The translations under genes and the position numbers were made by a program. Below are positions 11,576-28,731 of a DNA stretch of 46,181 nt, in pieces (position 1 is the first letter of the stretch; every line of letters starts with the position of its first letter). Source of the stretch: Didymodactylos carnosus (lineage: Eukaryota > Rotifera > Eurotatoria > Philodinida > Philodinidae); NCBI GenBank assembly GCA_905250885.1, contig CAJNOQ010000577.1, positions 1 to 46,181 on the forward strand, written 5' to 3'. The notes beneath the pieces are model-generated. The model worked only from the letters and a program-made list of their open reading frames with translations. It ran no database searches and was not told where the DNA came from.

Positions 11576-11725
11576 CTGGGCCCATCATGCAGGCACAGGA
11601 AGATCGACCTGTGATATAATCTGAAAGAAACGTGAAATCAAAATATTGATTGTCATAAAGCATTAACAGAGAGTCTTTGACAAGAACAGGCATGCACAAC
11701 TGATATTCAGTTAAACAATACATAA

Positions 11726-12646
11726 TAACAGGTGGCGCAGAATAAAACGGACTATTTTGTTTTTGCTCTAGCTCGGTTAGTTTTGATTCGATCGGACCAA
11801 GCTTTTTGCAAAAAAGGTAGCCCTTTGAATTGTCTACAACAACATATCTGAGCGGTTTCTGCAAAGTATAGAATGACTCAACCGTTAAACAAATATAAAC
11901 CGCAAAGAAAATCATCAACTTTCAAGCTCAAAAATCGGTTTTTTCAAAATTTTATTTTTGTATGATGAGTTACTCAAAATCTGAGTTCAGCACGTTAAAG
12001 AGCATCGAATTCTGAACAAGAATCATATCGTTAAAAGAATTTCAATTTAATCCTTAGTCAGAAATCAGGAATTACTTTTTTGGCCTTTTCCCACAAAACC
12101 CTACTTTCGTTTCCCTGTTCTGACGTTTTCAGAAAAACGCGTGCCGTTCAGTCAAAAAACGTTGTTTTTTGCTGAATTTTTTTTGTTTGGAAGCTCTAAA
12201 ATTGACTAACAGACTTATTATAGCGACACAAAATTTAGTTTCCGCTCAGTCTCGGCGAAAACATAACACAAGTGGATTTGGAGGTGTTTCGGAAAATCCG
12301 GATATACAACCTGAGGTTTCGCTTTAACGGAAAAATGTCTTAGTCCATCGGAAAGAGCTCACTTTGATGCACTAGAAAATATATTTTTTTGAAACACGAG
12401 ATGGAATTTCAATACGGAAAAAAATTCGAAACACTTTTTCATTTTGAGCTTGAAAGTTGATGATTTTCTTTGCGGTTTATATTTGTTTAACGGTTGAGTC
12501 ATTCTGTACCTTGCAGAAACCGCTCAGATATGTTGTTGTAGAGAATTGAAAGGGCTACCTTTTTGCAAAAAAATTGGTCCGATCGTGTCAAAACTAACCG
12601 AGCTAAAGCAAAAACAAAGTAGTCCGTTATTCTGCGCCACCCGTTA
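11726..12646. mobile_element. Foldback element, about 920 bases with about 210-base arms
   Basis: The left arm (about 11,726-11,940) and the reverse complement of the right arm (about 12,435-12,646) are about 90% or more identical by eye. They share TAAC(A/G)GGTGGCGCAGAATA at the outer tip and AACCGCAAAGAAAATCATC near the inner end. The loop of about 490 bases has no recognisable transposase, so this would be a non-autonomous element. The open frame on the minus strand at 11,508-11,918 runs across the arm boundary and is not treated as a gene. Confidence 0.85.
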
Positions 12647-12965
12647 AATTGCACATTATAATTTGGTTTGCACCAATCCTGGTGAAAAACTCTATTATTC
12701 CTTTGTTACTGGGTTGATCTGCATAATTACTTCAGTCCAGCGTTCAGTTTCAAAATTTTTTTAGAAAGCAGTATTAGCATAACATACCTTATCGCGTTAA
12801 GAACAATAATTAATAATTTGTTCCAGCCAATGGAAGACTTTTACACATTTATGCGTGTAAACATCTTTAAAGAATTTTTACACGGAGACGGAGTCATTTT
12901 TAACTAAATTTACACTAATAGGAAGATTATGCATGTTTACGCATAAACTTTGTTTTACATGTATA

Positions 12966-14029
12966 CGGCTTGTCCACGTAACTCGAGATTTCGCTGATCA
13001 AGTTTTTGAAAAACTTATTTTAGAGTAGAACTGAAAGGAACATATCACTAGATACAGTTTTTGGCGCTGATTACGAATCTCACATTATTATTTTTTTAAA
13101 GTTAAATTTTGGCAGCAAAAATCCAGTTTTACGTTTTTTGAAAACTGTATTTTCAATTTCCTCACTTAGACACTTTTCCTAATAAAAATGGAAGGCCACA
13201 CTAATCGATTCTCTACAAGATGGTATGTTTCTTTTGAAATTTACACTCAAAACAAGTGTTAGGTTCCCAGGTGAACTAAGATCTTTCTCACCTAACGTTT
13301 ATTTACAAATAAAAAAGATATCTCTTCTTAACAATAAAATTGATCTATTTATATAATAAATATTGTGCAATAACGTTGAGTAGACTCTGCGAAATAATCT
13401 TGAATATATTCTTGCACAATAACCTTTACTATGATCTTCTCCCTTATGGCACGACTCTAGTACGTGACATAACAACAAGCTTTTTAATAAAGTTTTGAGA
13501 TTCTCACACAATTCTAAGAAAGAGAAAACATTTTTTCAGCTTTATTTTCACGTCAGTCTATATTAGATGCCTAAAACTAAGTCCGATGTGAAAATGAAAT
13601 CCTTTGAGCAATGTTTAGTACTCCAAACTTTGTTGGGAAAAACGTGTGTCACAGCGTCACGATGATAAAACACAATTATTGAGGGATGGAAAGCTCTTGG
13701 AAATATTCCTTTTTAGCAATCAGTAGCTCGTTTACTTCTCTACAAACTTCGCTCGAGGCGCTTTTTATTAGATCTTCTAAATTCGCAGCAAATTAGCTTT
13801 TAATGAGAAGAAATTCGAATTTAGGGCCTTTTTTTGTCACAGCGTCACGCGCCGAAAAACGGTTCTAAAAATCGAGTCTTTAACCACATACCTTCATTTT
13901 TATACCAAAAGTAGAGTATGGCGAGTTGCGTCGAATGGCACAAGAATAAAGTTTCTAGCTCTTACACTTTTTGAGAAAAACTCAAATTACTGTGTCAAAA
14001 ATGTCACAGCGTCACGCTTGGACAAGCCG
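12966..14029. mobile_element. Candidate 1.06-kb element with CGGCTTGTCCA ends and three iterated motifs
   Basis: CGGCTTGTCCA at 12,966 is matched by its inverse TGGACAAGCCG ending at 14,029, and ATA flanks both ends. Inside, the 15-mer TGTCACAGCGTCACG occurs three times in the same orientation, at 13,647, 13,835 and 14,002. The last copy lies just inside the right end. No coding sequence is recognised. Short terminal repeats with subterminal iterated motifs would suit a non-autonomous DNA transposon carrying protein-binding sites. This is inference. Confidence 0.55.
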
Positions 14030-14336
14030 ATATAGGTTTCACGTTGGTTGATGCGCCCGTATGGGTAAAATTAACTCAAGTTAATTTCGCAACTGCTTCT
14101 TATTTTATGAAACCTGTTCCACTTTCATACTAAAAATTTTGTCCATGTGTCATCATTGATCTCATACATCTTTTATTTTCGTTCAACGTGTCCATGAGCT
14201 AGAGAAAACAATAACACTATTAAGATTTCATATTTGATAAAAAAAGGGGAAATAGAGTGCTTAGAGGTAAAAGAGACACTCTTGCGACATTTTGCCCTAA
14301 CATTTATGTGAGTTCTTTGACCGAACGAACTAAAAC

Positions 14337-15036
14337 TACTATCCATTTCAAAAAAGAATGGCCTTGGTTGCTTTTTGAGTAACTTAGGAACGTTACTATC
14401 TGGCGAGTTCGAATCTTCGCCGTCTAATTGACGACAGTTGAGGGTATCCAGGCATGTAGTAATCATCGCGCCCTAATTTCGGTCAGTAGACCTTGGATCA
14501 CCCTAAAATGGGTCAAGATAGGGGTAATCGACCATGTTGAGTCGTGTGGTGATGTTTATTTTTGATTTTAAACCGATCTAAAGTCACTATATCAAGATTT
14601 TCTAATTCCAGCATTCTGCCGCTATGTTGGGTATAGAGCAGATAGTTTGAAAATCATGTTATGATGACTTTAGATCGGTTTGAAATCAAAAATAAGGGTG
14701 ATTCAAAGTCAACTGACCGAAATCGGGGCTCTCGAGAAAATTCTTATAGCTCCTGAACGAAACAAGTAGCGAGTTCAGCCTTGCGTAGTTTTGTAGATGA
14801 CAGTATGGCAAATCGTAACCACCCACAAGAATCAAAATCTTTAACTCGCGCGAGGGTGATTTTCCAGAAATCTTCTGAAAATCCCTCAAAGATCTTGGCA
14901 AGCCCGATGATGACTACATGCCTGGATGCCCCCAACTGTCGTCAAATAGACGGTGAAGACTCGAGCTCGCCAGCTAGCAACGTTCCTAAGTTATTCAAAA
15001 AGCAATCAAGTCCATTCTTTTTTGAAATGGATAGTA
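14337..15036. repeat. Inverted pair of a decayed coding-like segment
   Basis: The segment at 14,337-14,500, read on the minus strand, and the segment at 14,697-15,036, read on the plus strand, are copies of the same sequence, inverted about a centre near 14,610. Both keep an open frame, with TTCLD then NCRQ then DGEDS then SNVPKL then PFFFEMDS. The right copy carries about 180 extra bases absent from the left. Differences between the copies are mostly amino-acid changing, so no selection on a protein is evident. A second inverted block (ACCGATCTAAAGTCA and its inverse) lies nearer the centre. Confidence 0.75.
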
Positions 15037-15318
15037 ACATAACCATTGAACATAGTAGTGATAAATCAAATATTTTTCTACATACTGATACAGGTTTAGT
15101 AAGTTAGTCCGCTAAGTTAGTGTTTAACTCCATGATTCATCGATTTTCAAGAATACCTTTCTAGGAAAAAAATGACAGTTCTAATTTAAAAGTACGCGCA
15201 CGTACACTGAATCCGCTACTGCTGATTTAAGTGACATTTACACAACACAACAAATTATTTTATTAGTCGAACTTTTCAGCTAATCAAAGAGAGGGAAGCA
15301 CATACGTAGATATGACCA

Positions 15319-15445
15319 GGGGCCTGTTTCTTAAAAAAACTTAAGTAGAAAATCTTACTTAAATCAAAAAAGACAAAGACTTTTTTGGACTTAAGTTTGA
15401 CTTAAGCCAGATTTTCTACTTAAGTTTTTTTAAGAAACAGGCCCC
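15319..15445. mobile_element. 127-base palindromic MITE, copy 1
   Basis: The ends are GGGGCCTGTTTCTTAAAAAA and its exact inverse, and almost the whole element folds back on itself through repeated CTTAAG blocks. A second copy at 20,378-20,504 has the same length and is nearly identical in the opposite orientation. It is far too short to encode protein. No clear target-site duplication is visible. Confidence 0.92.
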
Positions 15446-16132
15446 AGAAAGTTTTTTTTGCTAGTGTATGTTTTACGAATAGGCTGTTCTCTTGTTTTTC
15501 TTCTGACAGATGTGTACACTCTGTATGCAGTAGTACGCATGAGTTCGTATAAAAGTTTACAAAAAAATTTCTCGAACTATGTGGTATCGGATTTGCATTC
15601 ACCACTTTTATCATCGATTTCTTTATTAATATGTTTCAAAAGAATTCATTTTTCTTAGAAAAATATGATAAAATCTGATAGAAGAAAACGGCAGATTCTT
15701 AAGTTAAGTGTCTCTGAAAGTAAAGAAATTAATGAAGTGTGAAAGTGTGCTTATTGTGTCACAAAAAAATTGAACTAGTGGTATTTGCACTGACATTGAT
15801 GACTCATCGTTTGTATAACAGATTATGCACTTTAAATATGTTACCTAAAACGAAATTTATTGAATGAACTTTATTAAATTAAATAAAATTTTTAAATGGG
15901 AAGTTTATTTAAAATAGATTCATCCAATAAATTTCGTTTAAGTAACCTAAGTATGCATCTGCTAATGATTGCATTTTTTAATCATACAACAATCCGTCAG
16001 TTCTCATATCATACCAGTTTCGCAAGAAATCACTAGTAGTTAGTTACTACAGTTAATTAGCACAGTTGAACGAGATTCGATATAATACGCTATGATTTGT
16101 TTGTTTACTTTTAGATTTTATCCTTTTCTACT
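15446..16132. other. Spacer and upstream region of the torsin-activator gene
   Basis: No gene is recognised. A small foldback at about 15,838-15,960 has arms around AACGAAATTTATTGAATGAA and its near-inverse. The remaining AT-rich sequence presumably includes the promoter of the gene starting at 16,133. Confidence 0.45.
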
Positions 16133-18258
16133 ATGATACCCCAAACCCCACCTGATTATAACCATCCAGATTCACCAAACAAATGGAGACAACAAACAAA
16201 TACAACACAACCACAGCAACATCCAACTCAATCAGAAGCTGAATCTTCACATGTGAGTAAATACGAGATAATTATTAGGGAAAGAAAAGACTTCTACTGC
16301 AGCGTATTTGGAGATAGCTGGTTTGGCATTTATTTTTAAAAAAACCTTAGCACTGTTTGTAAAGTTTTTCTTTTTTTCTAAAAATTTCTATTATTGTTTG
16401 TATCATCTTCTTTGTGAATGGTATAGACTGTAGTTGTTTAACTATTAGTTCATTCTGAACACATCAACCCGATATTTAGCTGTTTGGAATAAAATTTCTT
16501 TTTCTTTTCTGTGCACATAAATTAAACTTCAGAGAGAATCATGAGTCTATGATGTTCTTGCTTCTATTCAACTTAGTTTAGCTTGTGTATGTACATTCTC
16601 ATTTTTGTTGAAATGTTAAAGTTGTTACAGCAGCTGTCATCATTCATCTATTGGTAGTTCAGATCATGTAAGATGCTATTTTTTTCTCTCGTTTCAGAAT
16701 AATTATAAACCAGGTAACGAGTCACCTCATGACAGTGAGTCTGATAAATCATCTCCTGTTGAAACTGAGGAAGATACACCATGCGTTCCATCGAGCTATG
16801 ATCAAACATCAACATTCCAGCCCAATAGTGAGAATCAAACAACGAATAGAGTAAGACAAGGAAGAGGAAAACAGCCTGAACTAGAAGAAAATACTTCATT
16901 ATCTGATTCACCATCGCCTTTATCCAATACAAAAAAATTTCTTACTATATTAGTCATTGTATTAGCGGGTAAGAATTTTAGAACTGTAGAGATAAGAACA
17001 TCAGCTATTTTTAAACTCATTATTTAATTTTTATTGAGATTTCGATGTTTCAAAAATACGATTTTCATTTCCAAGAAAATAAAAGATAAACAGACTATAC
17101 TGTAACATTAAAATCAAAAATATAAGTTTTATCAACGTATACATGTATTTATATATAAAATTCTAGAGAGTGACATAATCTTGGAAATTGCATCTTTATC
17201 TATTCTACAATCTATGATGTTGTCTCTTTTTACATGCAAACACATGTATATGTTGATAGAACTTATATTTTTGATTTTAATGTTACAGTATAATCTGTTT
17301 ATCTTTTATTTTGTTTATCTTTTATTTTCTTGAAAATCAAAATTGTATTTTCGAAACATCGAAATCTCAATAAAAATTATAAAATGAGTTTAAAAATAGC
17401 TGATGTTATTATCTCTACGGTTCTGTTTAGTTGCGGTAGTCGCCCTATCAACATCAGTATCAAACACAGAACTTTCGTCCTGGCGCGATCAAGTTTCAGA
17501 TGCAACAATTCGTGCAGCTCTACGTCCACTATTAGATCCAATCAATCCACCAGGTGTATCCACGTTATTACTAATATCAAACAAAGAACAACGTAAGTGA
17601 ATAAATGTTTGAATGAGTTGTGCTGATGTTCACGCTTGTCTTCTGCCTTCTAGAAGCTTTTACATCTTCTATGGGTCATTGTATTATTGAATTATTGAAT
17701 TCACAGTCACCATCAAAGAAATTTGTTGTCAAAAATGTTGAGGTCAATATTGAAACATTGAATGGTACAAAATTGCAATTAGATGAAAATATTAAACAAA
17801 TACTTGGAACAAGTGATGGAATTATTTTACGGTAAGACAATAAACATAATAGAACAAAATACATTTAACGCAGGAGTAGGTAGATTCTGAAGGTGCCCAT
17901 CAATCCCGATTGCTAGTCGGCTAAGCGGCTAAACTTTCAGCAGAAAACAGTACAAAAAAGTTCTTACCGAGCTGATATTTATGTCCTTTCGTTTAGAAAT
18001 ATCGATCGTATGTCCAAAGATGAATTAAACGTGTTATTTGCCTACTGTGATCAAGAGAATCCGGTTATAACTAAAAAATTGATTTTGATGACGGCGATAC
18101 TTCCTGAGTCTCAACTTCAGCATTCGGAACATCATTTGAAACAATCTTTTTTATTGAAAAAATCAGTCAATGAAGATTTTGTTGATGGTCTCATGTCAAG
18201 AATAACGGCGAATACGCTCGTTGTATATGATAGTGAGACAGAAAGGATTAAGTGTTAA
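16133..18258 (+). CDS. TOR1AIP: Torsin-1A-interacting protein (LAP1/LULL1-like), five exons, 330 aa
   Basis: Exons: 16133-16252, 16698-16968, 17431-17592, 17654-17831, 17997-18258; all junctions are GT-AG and keep phase. Residues 1-118 are polar, acidic and probably disordered. One membrane helix at about 120-140 (FLTILVIVLAVAVV) spans the exon 2/3 junction. The lumenal domain follows: PGVSTLLLISN, AFTSSMGHCIIELL, LFAYCDQENP and GLMSRITAN. In LAP1 and LULL1 this AAA-like domain lacks ATP binding and supplies an arginine finger that activates torsin ATPases at the nuclear envelope or ER. Arg312 in SRI lies at the expected distance from the C-terminus, and Cys261 and terminal Cys330 match the conserved pair. 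The length is shorter than human LAP1 because of the N-terminal part. Intron 2 is a giant palindrome. The family call rests on motif pattern and architecture. Confidence 0.75.
16969..17430. repeat. Intron 2 of the torsin activator: a nearly full-length palindrome
   Basis: Arms of about 175 bases (about 16,978-17,150 and 17,255-17,430) are about 90% identical in inverted orientation. They share AACATCAGCTATTTTTAAAC, GAGATTTCGATGTTTC, AAAGATAAACAGA and TAACATTAAAATCAAAAATA. The loop is about 105 bases. The arms begin within about 10 bases of both splice sites, so the element and the intron almost coincide. The right arm has an internal duplication of TTTATCTTTTATTTTG. Confidence 0.9.
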
Positions 18259-20377
18259 AAACCCAGTTTTACCTTTTCTCCCGGTGTTTACTCAACTTTA
18301 GTTTACTGTTCGTATGTGTGCACATTTCAAAATAGATAAAATTTGTTGCACTATGTGCGTATATTTTTCTTTATATAGACGACAAATTGTGTTTTTTCTC
18401 TGTGTCAAATTTTAGAAAATTAAAATGATATACTTAGCAACAGGGATTATATCCTTGTATATTCCATTAACAATCATATCGACTTTTAATGTCATCTGTG
18501 TTTCCACTGTCAGTTACTGTAACAGTTTTTCACTTAGATCTTGTGATTCGTTTTGATGAATATTGATACACGAACGGTTCTTGTGCACGAGTTTAGTTGA
18601 TGCCTTGTTTTTTATTCTTTAGATTTTAATAGCATGCATTGCCAAAGAGTGTACTTATCTCACAATATTTATTTATTTATGAGTGAAAAATGAATGCAGC
18701 TCGAGTAGGAAGAAAGATGTTCTGTCCAACAAAATTCTTACATGTGAAATAAAACATATTTAAAAATATTTATTGTTGAGAAATCAGAACAAAGATATTA
18801 CAGAACGGTAGGCTAAAAAAACATTATGTTATGTTTTTTAGCGTTTTTCTTTATGTTTTCGGCGTTTTTTAACCCAAACATGGATTTTCATTAATTGGTT
18901 TAACCTAAATAAGAATTTGTTCAATACCACTAGTCTCAGAATGGAAGGTAGACACAGTTTGTTTTGTATACTGTACAATGTCTCTTTATTACATGAAAAA
19001 GAAATGAGAGCGAGAAGAGAGTATAGGAGAGAAAGTAGCCAAAAATAAGAACATGAACAACGTACTGATATGGACAGGTGAGTGCGCAATGCTCGCTTAA
19101 AAGAATTGTTTGTGGCAAGGTTAACAGCAGTACGGTAGAGAATAGAAGAAACTACACGTTCTTTCGATACTGTTCAATCTGCATACTATTCTGGCGTTTA
19201 TAGAAAATGCTCGGCGCTTTTCAAAAAGCCCATATATAAATTCCTTGAGGATTTTCAAGATTCTAGAAAATTGAATTTACAAGAAACAGTTCGATTTTCT
19301 AGAATTATGAAAAATGCTTAGCAATTTTCAATCTCGAAATTCCTCGGCGATTCTATATATGGTCTTTTCAAAAGTCGAAAAATAGAATTAAGTTCCAGTT
19401 ATCTGGAAAATCGTCGAGGAATTTCTAGATTATTGCTTGAATAGCAGTGAAGCTACGCTGCAAAAGACAACTTAAACTTTTAGACGTGTTATAATACATT
19501 AAAATTACACCCGAAATTCTCATAACGGGCTTTGGAATTAACTAACGCTTTTTAACATTATCTTTCGAGCTTAAAAGCGCGTTTATGGACTAAAATAACA
19601 CCACTGGAACGCATCGAAAGATCAAAAAATATGCCTTTTATGTGTTAATGTTTATTAAAACATCGTTTCTGCATCGACAAAATGTTTTACAAGGTGTTCA
19701 CAATTCGTCTAGAAAATTTTCAAAACTTTCTCAGCATTGTGATACGCGTGTGGATGCAGAAATGACGTTTAACAAACTTTGACCCATAAAGACATATTTT
19801 TATTGACCTTAGGACGCATTCCAGTATTGTCAATGTATTGTAATATGTCTAAAATGTTATAAAATTATGTTGATATGTCTAAGCGCGTTTGTTGTTTGCG
19901 TGCAGAAACAACGCGTTTTAAGCATTATGTAAAGCAAACAGTACGCTTTCCCCAACGCGTTCACTAAAATGCATCTAGATGCCTTTGAGTCAAATAAAAC
20001 GCGTTTTTGAAGTGCAGTTGTGCTTTAGGTAGTGACTTTTAAAGTCTTTATTATCTGAAATAAAAAACAGTATAAAAGACGGTAAAGTTAAATTCAAATA
20101 CAATTGTAAGGCTAAGTGCAAGAGTGAGTACTAAAACCTGATGAAGATTTAAAACGCCTGCAACTGCCAAGAATGTAATGGACTATAAACATCTGTGAGC
20201 TTTAAATGGATGTGTTAGATCAACGATCTTTGTTGAAAGAGCTATTTTTGAAGGAAATCTACGCGCATTTAGAATAGTTTAGGGACATGAGATTCGGTTG
20301 GCACCACTCCTCAATTTTATCGATTTACAGATCACTTATAAATATCAAGAGCAGCAGAGACTCTAAAATGGAGTCCT
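18259..20377. repeat. Gene-free spacer with two foldback elements
   Basis: No gene is recognised. An imperfect hairpin lies at about 19,200-19,430, with ATTCCT(T/C)G(A/G)GGAT-like blocks and their inverses around TTCTAGAAAA. A clearer inverted repeat lies at 19,603-19,826: CACTGGAACGCATC and CGTTTCTGCATC on the left match the inverse of GATGCAGAAATGACG and GACGCATTCCAGTA on the right. Around 19,900-20,010, ACGCGTTT recurs several times. AATAAA near 18,747 may mark the 3' end of the preceding gene. Confidence 0.6.
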
Positions 20378-20504
20378 GGGGCCTGTTTCTTAAAAAAACT
20401 TAAGTAGAAAATCTTACTTAAGTCAAACTTAAGTCCAAAAAAGTCTTTGTCTTTTTTGACTTAAGTAATATTTTCTACTTAAGTTTTTTTAAGAAACAGG
20501 CCCC
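20378..20504. mobile_element. 127-base palindromic MITE, copy 2
   Basis: Same length and same GGGGCCTGTTTCTTAAAAAA ends as the copy at 15,319. Internally it matches the reverse complement of copy 1, for example CTTAAGTCCAAAAAAGTCTT. Only a few base differences are seen, so the family has moved fairly recently. Confidence 0.92.
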
Positions 20505-21819
20505 TGACCCTAGTAAAATCTCGATGAATTTCTTGACAGGATCTGAGACTAGGTATGCATCAGTGTCGGTTAATTGACATCGAAAAAATCCTAAACATTT
20601 TTGTTTACGATTTTAAAATGATATAAAGAGTTGGCACATAACCATAACATCTATTTACTATTGTGAAAGAAACATCTCATTTTATCTGTACCGGTTTCGG
20701 TCAACCGACAACCAAAAAACTAAAATCAGAAAAAAGTACACACTAATCTACATCTTGACTTAACGAATGAATTTAATATCTGGTATTTGTCCCTTAGTGG
20801 ATGGAGTATGCCGTATGTTCTTCTGATCATCTGTGTTATGTCCTGCAATTTCTCGAGTTACATAGGCATGTGTCGGTTATAAAAAACTGACGGTTAACTG
20901 ATCGGTTATTCAGTTACTGTAGTGTTCTAGAAATAAAAGAATGATAAATTGCTAATTAGTCATTATTGTTATGTTTTGATGTTATCTCATGGTTTCTAAT
21001 ATTTTTTGATTAGGCTATTTGTCGATTAAAAAGGTTCAGAAACTATCATCTAATAAATCTAATAAATACTCTTTCTCCAAAAGACAAAAAACGGCTATCG
21101 AGACACAAAATTTCACGATAATACTAACGACTGAACCTCTCCAGATATCCGACGCCGAATGATCTTTTGTCTGTAGATACTATATACTGTCCTGGTAAAA
21201 ATCCTAAAAGGATTTGGGTTCTTATTGCTTCTTTCAAAAGTTATGAATGTTTTTATTTTGCCCATACAGCGCATAACATAAATTATTAAAAATTGTATAA
21301 CTCAATCAAAACACGGTATGAAAAGACTGAGAAGTTTTTCTGTCGTAGTGCTAGATGTCAATTATAATCACAGAGAAGTACAACCTTCCATCACTATTTC
21401 TTACTACGTTTTAAAATGTAGTAAAACAACATTTATTAATTGTGGCTGGTGTGAAAAACAAATATGTTTTTATATAATCATCACTAATTATTCTCATTGT
21501 TCGTTGATATGAGGGTCTTTGTCTAGATTTTCATTGGAGAGTTATCTTCTATTCAGAGTTAATGCATGTCGAGAACTTTAGTTAGCTTTGAGTTAAATTT
21601 CTCTCGTACCAGCATTCGGACTTAACTTGTCTGCTATTGATAAGATCTTTATCGATAAACTATTTTGGCTATCAGCATCATATCAACGTTTTCCCTTAAA
21701 AACATCTTTCACTTTGATTTATTTCATAGATACATCAAGTTCAATACGAACGCTCTTGGATGAAGAGTATATGCAATAAACACTTCTTCATCGTGCTGCA
21801 AATGTATACCCGATCGTAG
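20505..21819. other. Gene-free spacer
   Basis: No gene, RNA or clear repeat is recognised. The longest open frame, at 21,318-21,512, has no recognisable domain. Confidence 0.4.
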
Positions 21820-22095
21820 TACTCTAGTCGAGACTCCCGGTACAACTCCCACGGGACTCCTGTCACGGGGTCCTGCAGGAATCAGGTGGGACTTTCAAGG
21901 GATTTCTCAGGACTCCTGAGGACTCCCATGGGACTTTGAGAATTCTGAGGACTTTCGTTGGACTCCCGCAGGACTCGAAAGTTTCACAGGAGTCGTCAGG
22001 AGTCTTGAGAAATCCCCGAAAAGTCCCATCTGACTCTTGCAGGATCCCATGACAGGAGTCCCGTGAGAGTTTTGCCGGGAGTCTCGATTAGGGTA
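21820..22095. mobile_element. 276-base MITE with GGACTCC-rich arms
   Basis: The left end TACTCTAGTCGAGACTCCCGG-like sequence and the inverse of the right end (TACCCTAATCGAGACTCCC) match, and the arms stay alignable for about 120 bases. The repeated core GGGACTCCTG / CAGGAGTCC makes this a GC-rich island. TA at both tips would suit a Tc1/mariner-type target. No coding sequence is present; an open frame on the minus strand at 21,907-22,266 simply reads through it. Confidence 0.8.
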
Positions 22096-22512
22096 TGACT
22101 TGTTGGTTTTAGCTACTTCTGTTCGAAAAAGACGATAGGCACTATGAATGTAGAGTTGACTTTTACATGAAAAATCGACATAAAAATTTGTTTGTTTTCT
22201 TTTAATAGCACAAATGAAAAGAAAATCAAAAAAATAACCGTTACAACTTTGCCAGAGAACTAACAATAAAAACAGGGTCGCACAAAGAGACGAATATTAG
22301 AAGGTATAAAAATGGATTTCTCTCCTTAGTAGTGTGAAATCGCTAAAAAGAAACTTGTCCGAAATAGAATGAAGAACATAACTTCTTTCACTATGCGAGG
22401 AATACACACGCTCCCGCGATTAACGACACTGAATACGAATAATAAGAGATAAGTTAAGATCTTTTCTACATGGCGAAAACTGTTTACTTTTATTCTTTCA
22501 GATGTTTGATAT

Positions 22513-28731
<6,219 letters not shown>

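Noticed and set aside
11508-11918. 136-codon open frame on the minus strand
   Set aside because: It spans the arm of an inverted-repeat element and the 32-base palindrome, and has no domain.
13647-14016. The three TGTCACAGCGTCACG motifs as a CRISPR array
   Set aside because: Only three short direct repeats with 150-170-base spacers in a eukaryotic setting; no array structure or cas genes.
14400-14425. Possible tRNA T-arm (GAGTTCGAATCTTC)
   Set aside because: The loop is too long for a T-loop, no acceptor stem or anticodon arm can be placed, and the inverted copy at 14,940-14,970 has lost the pattern.
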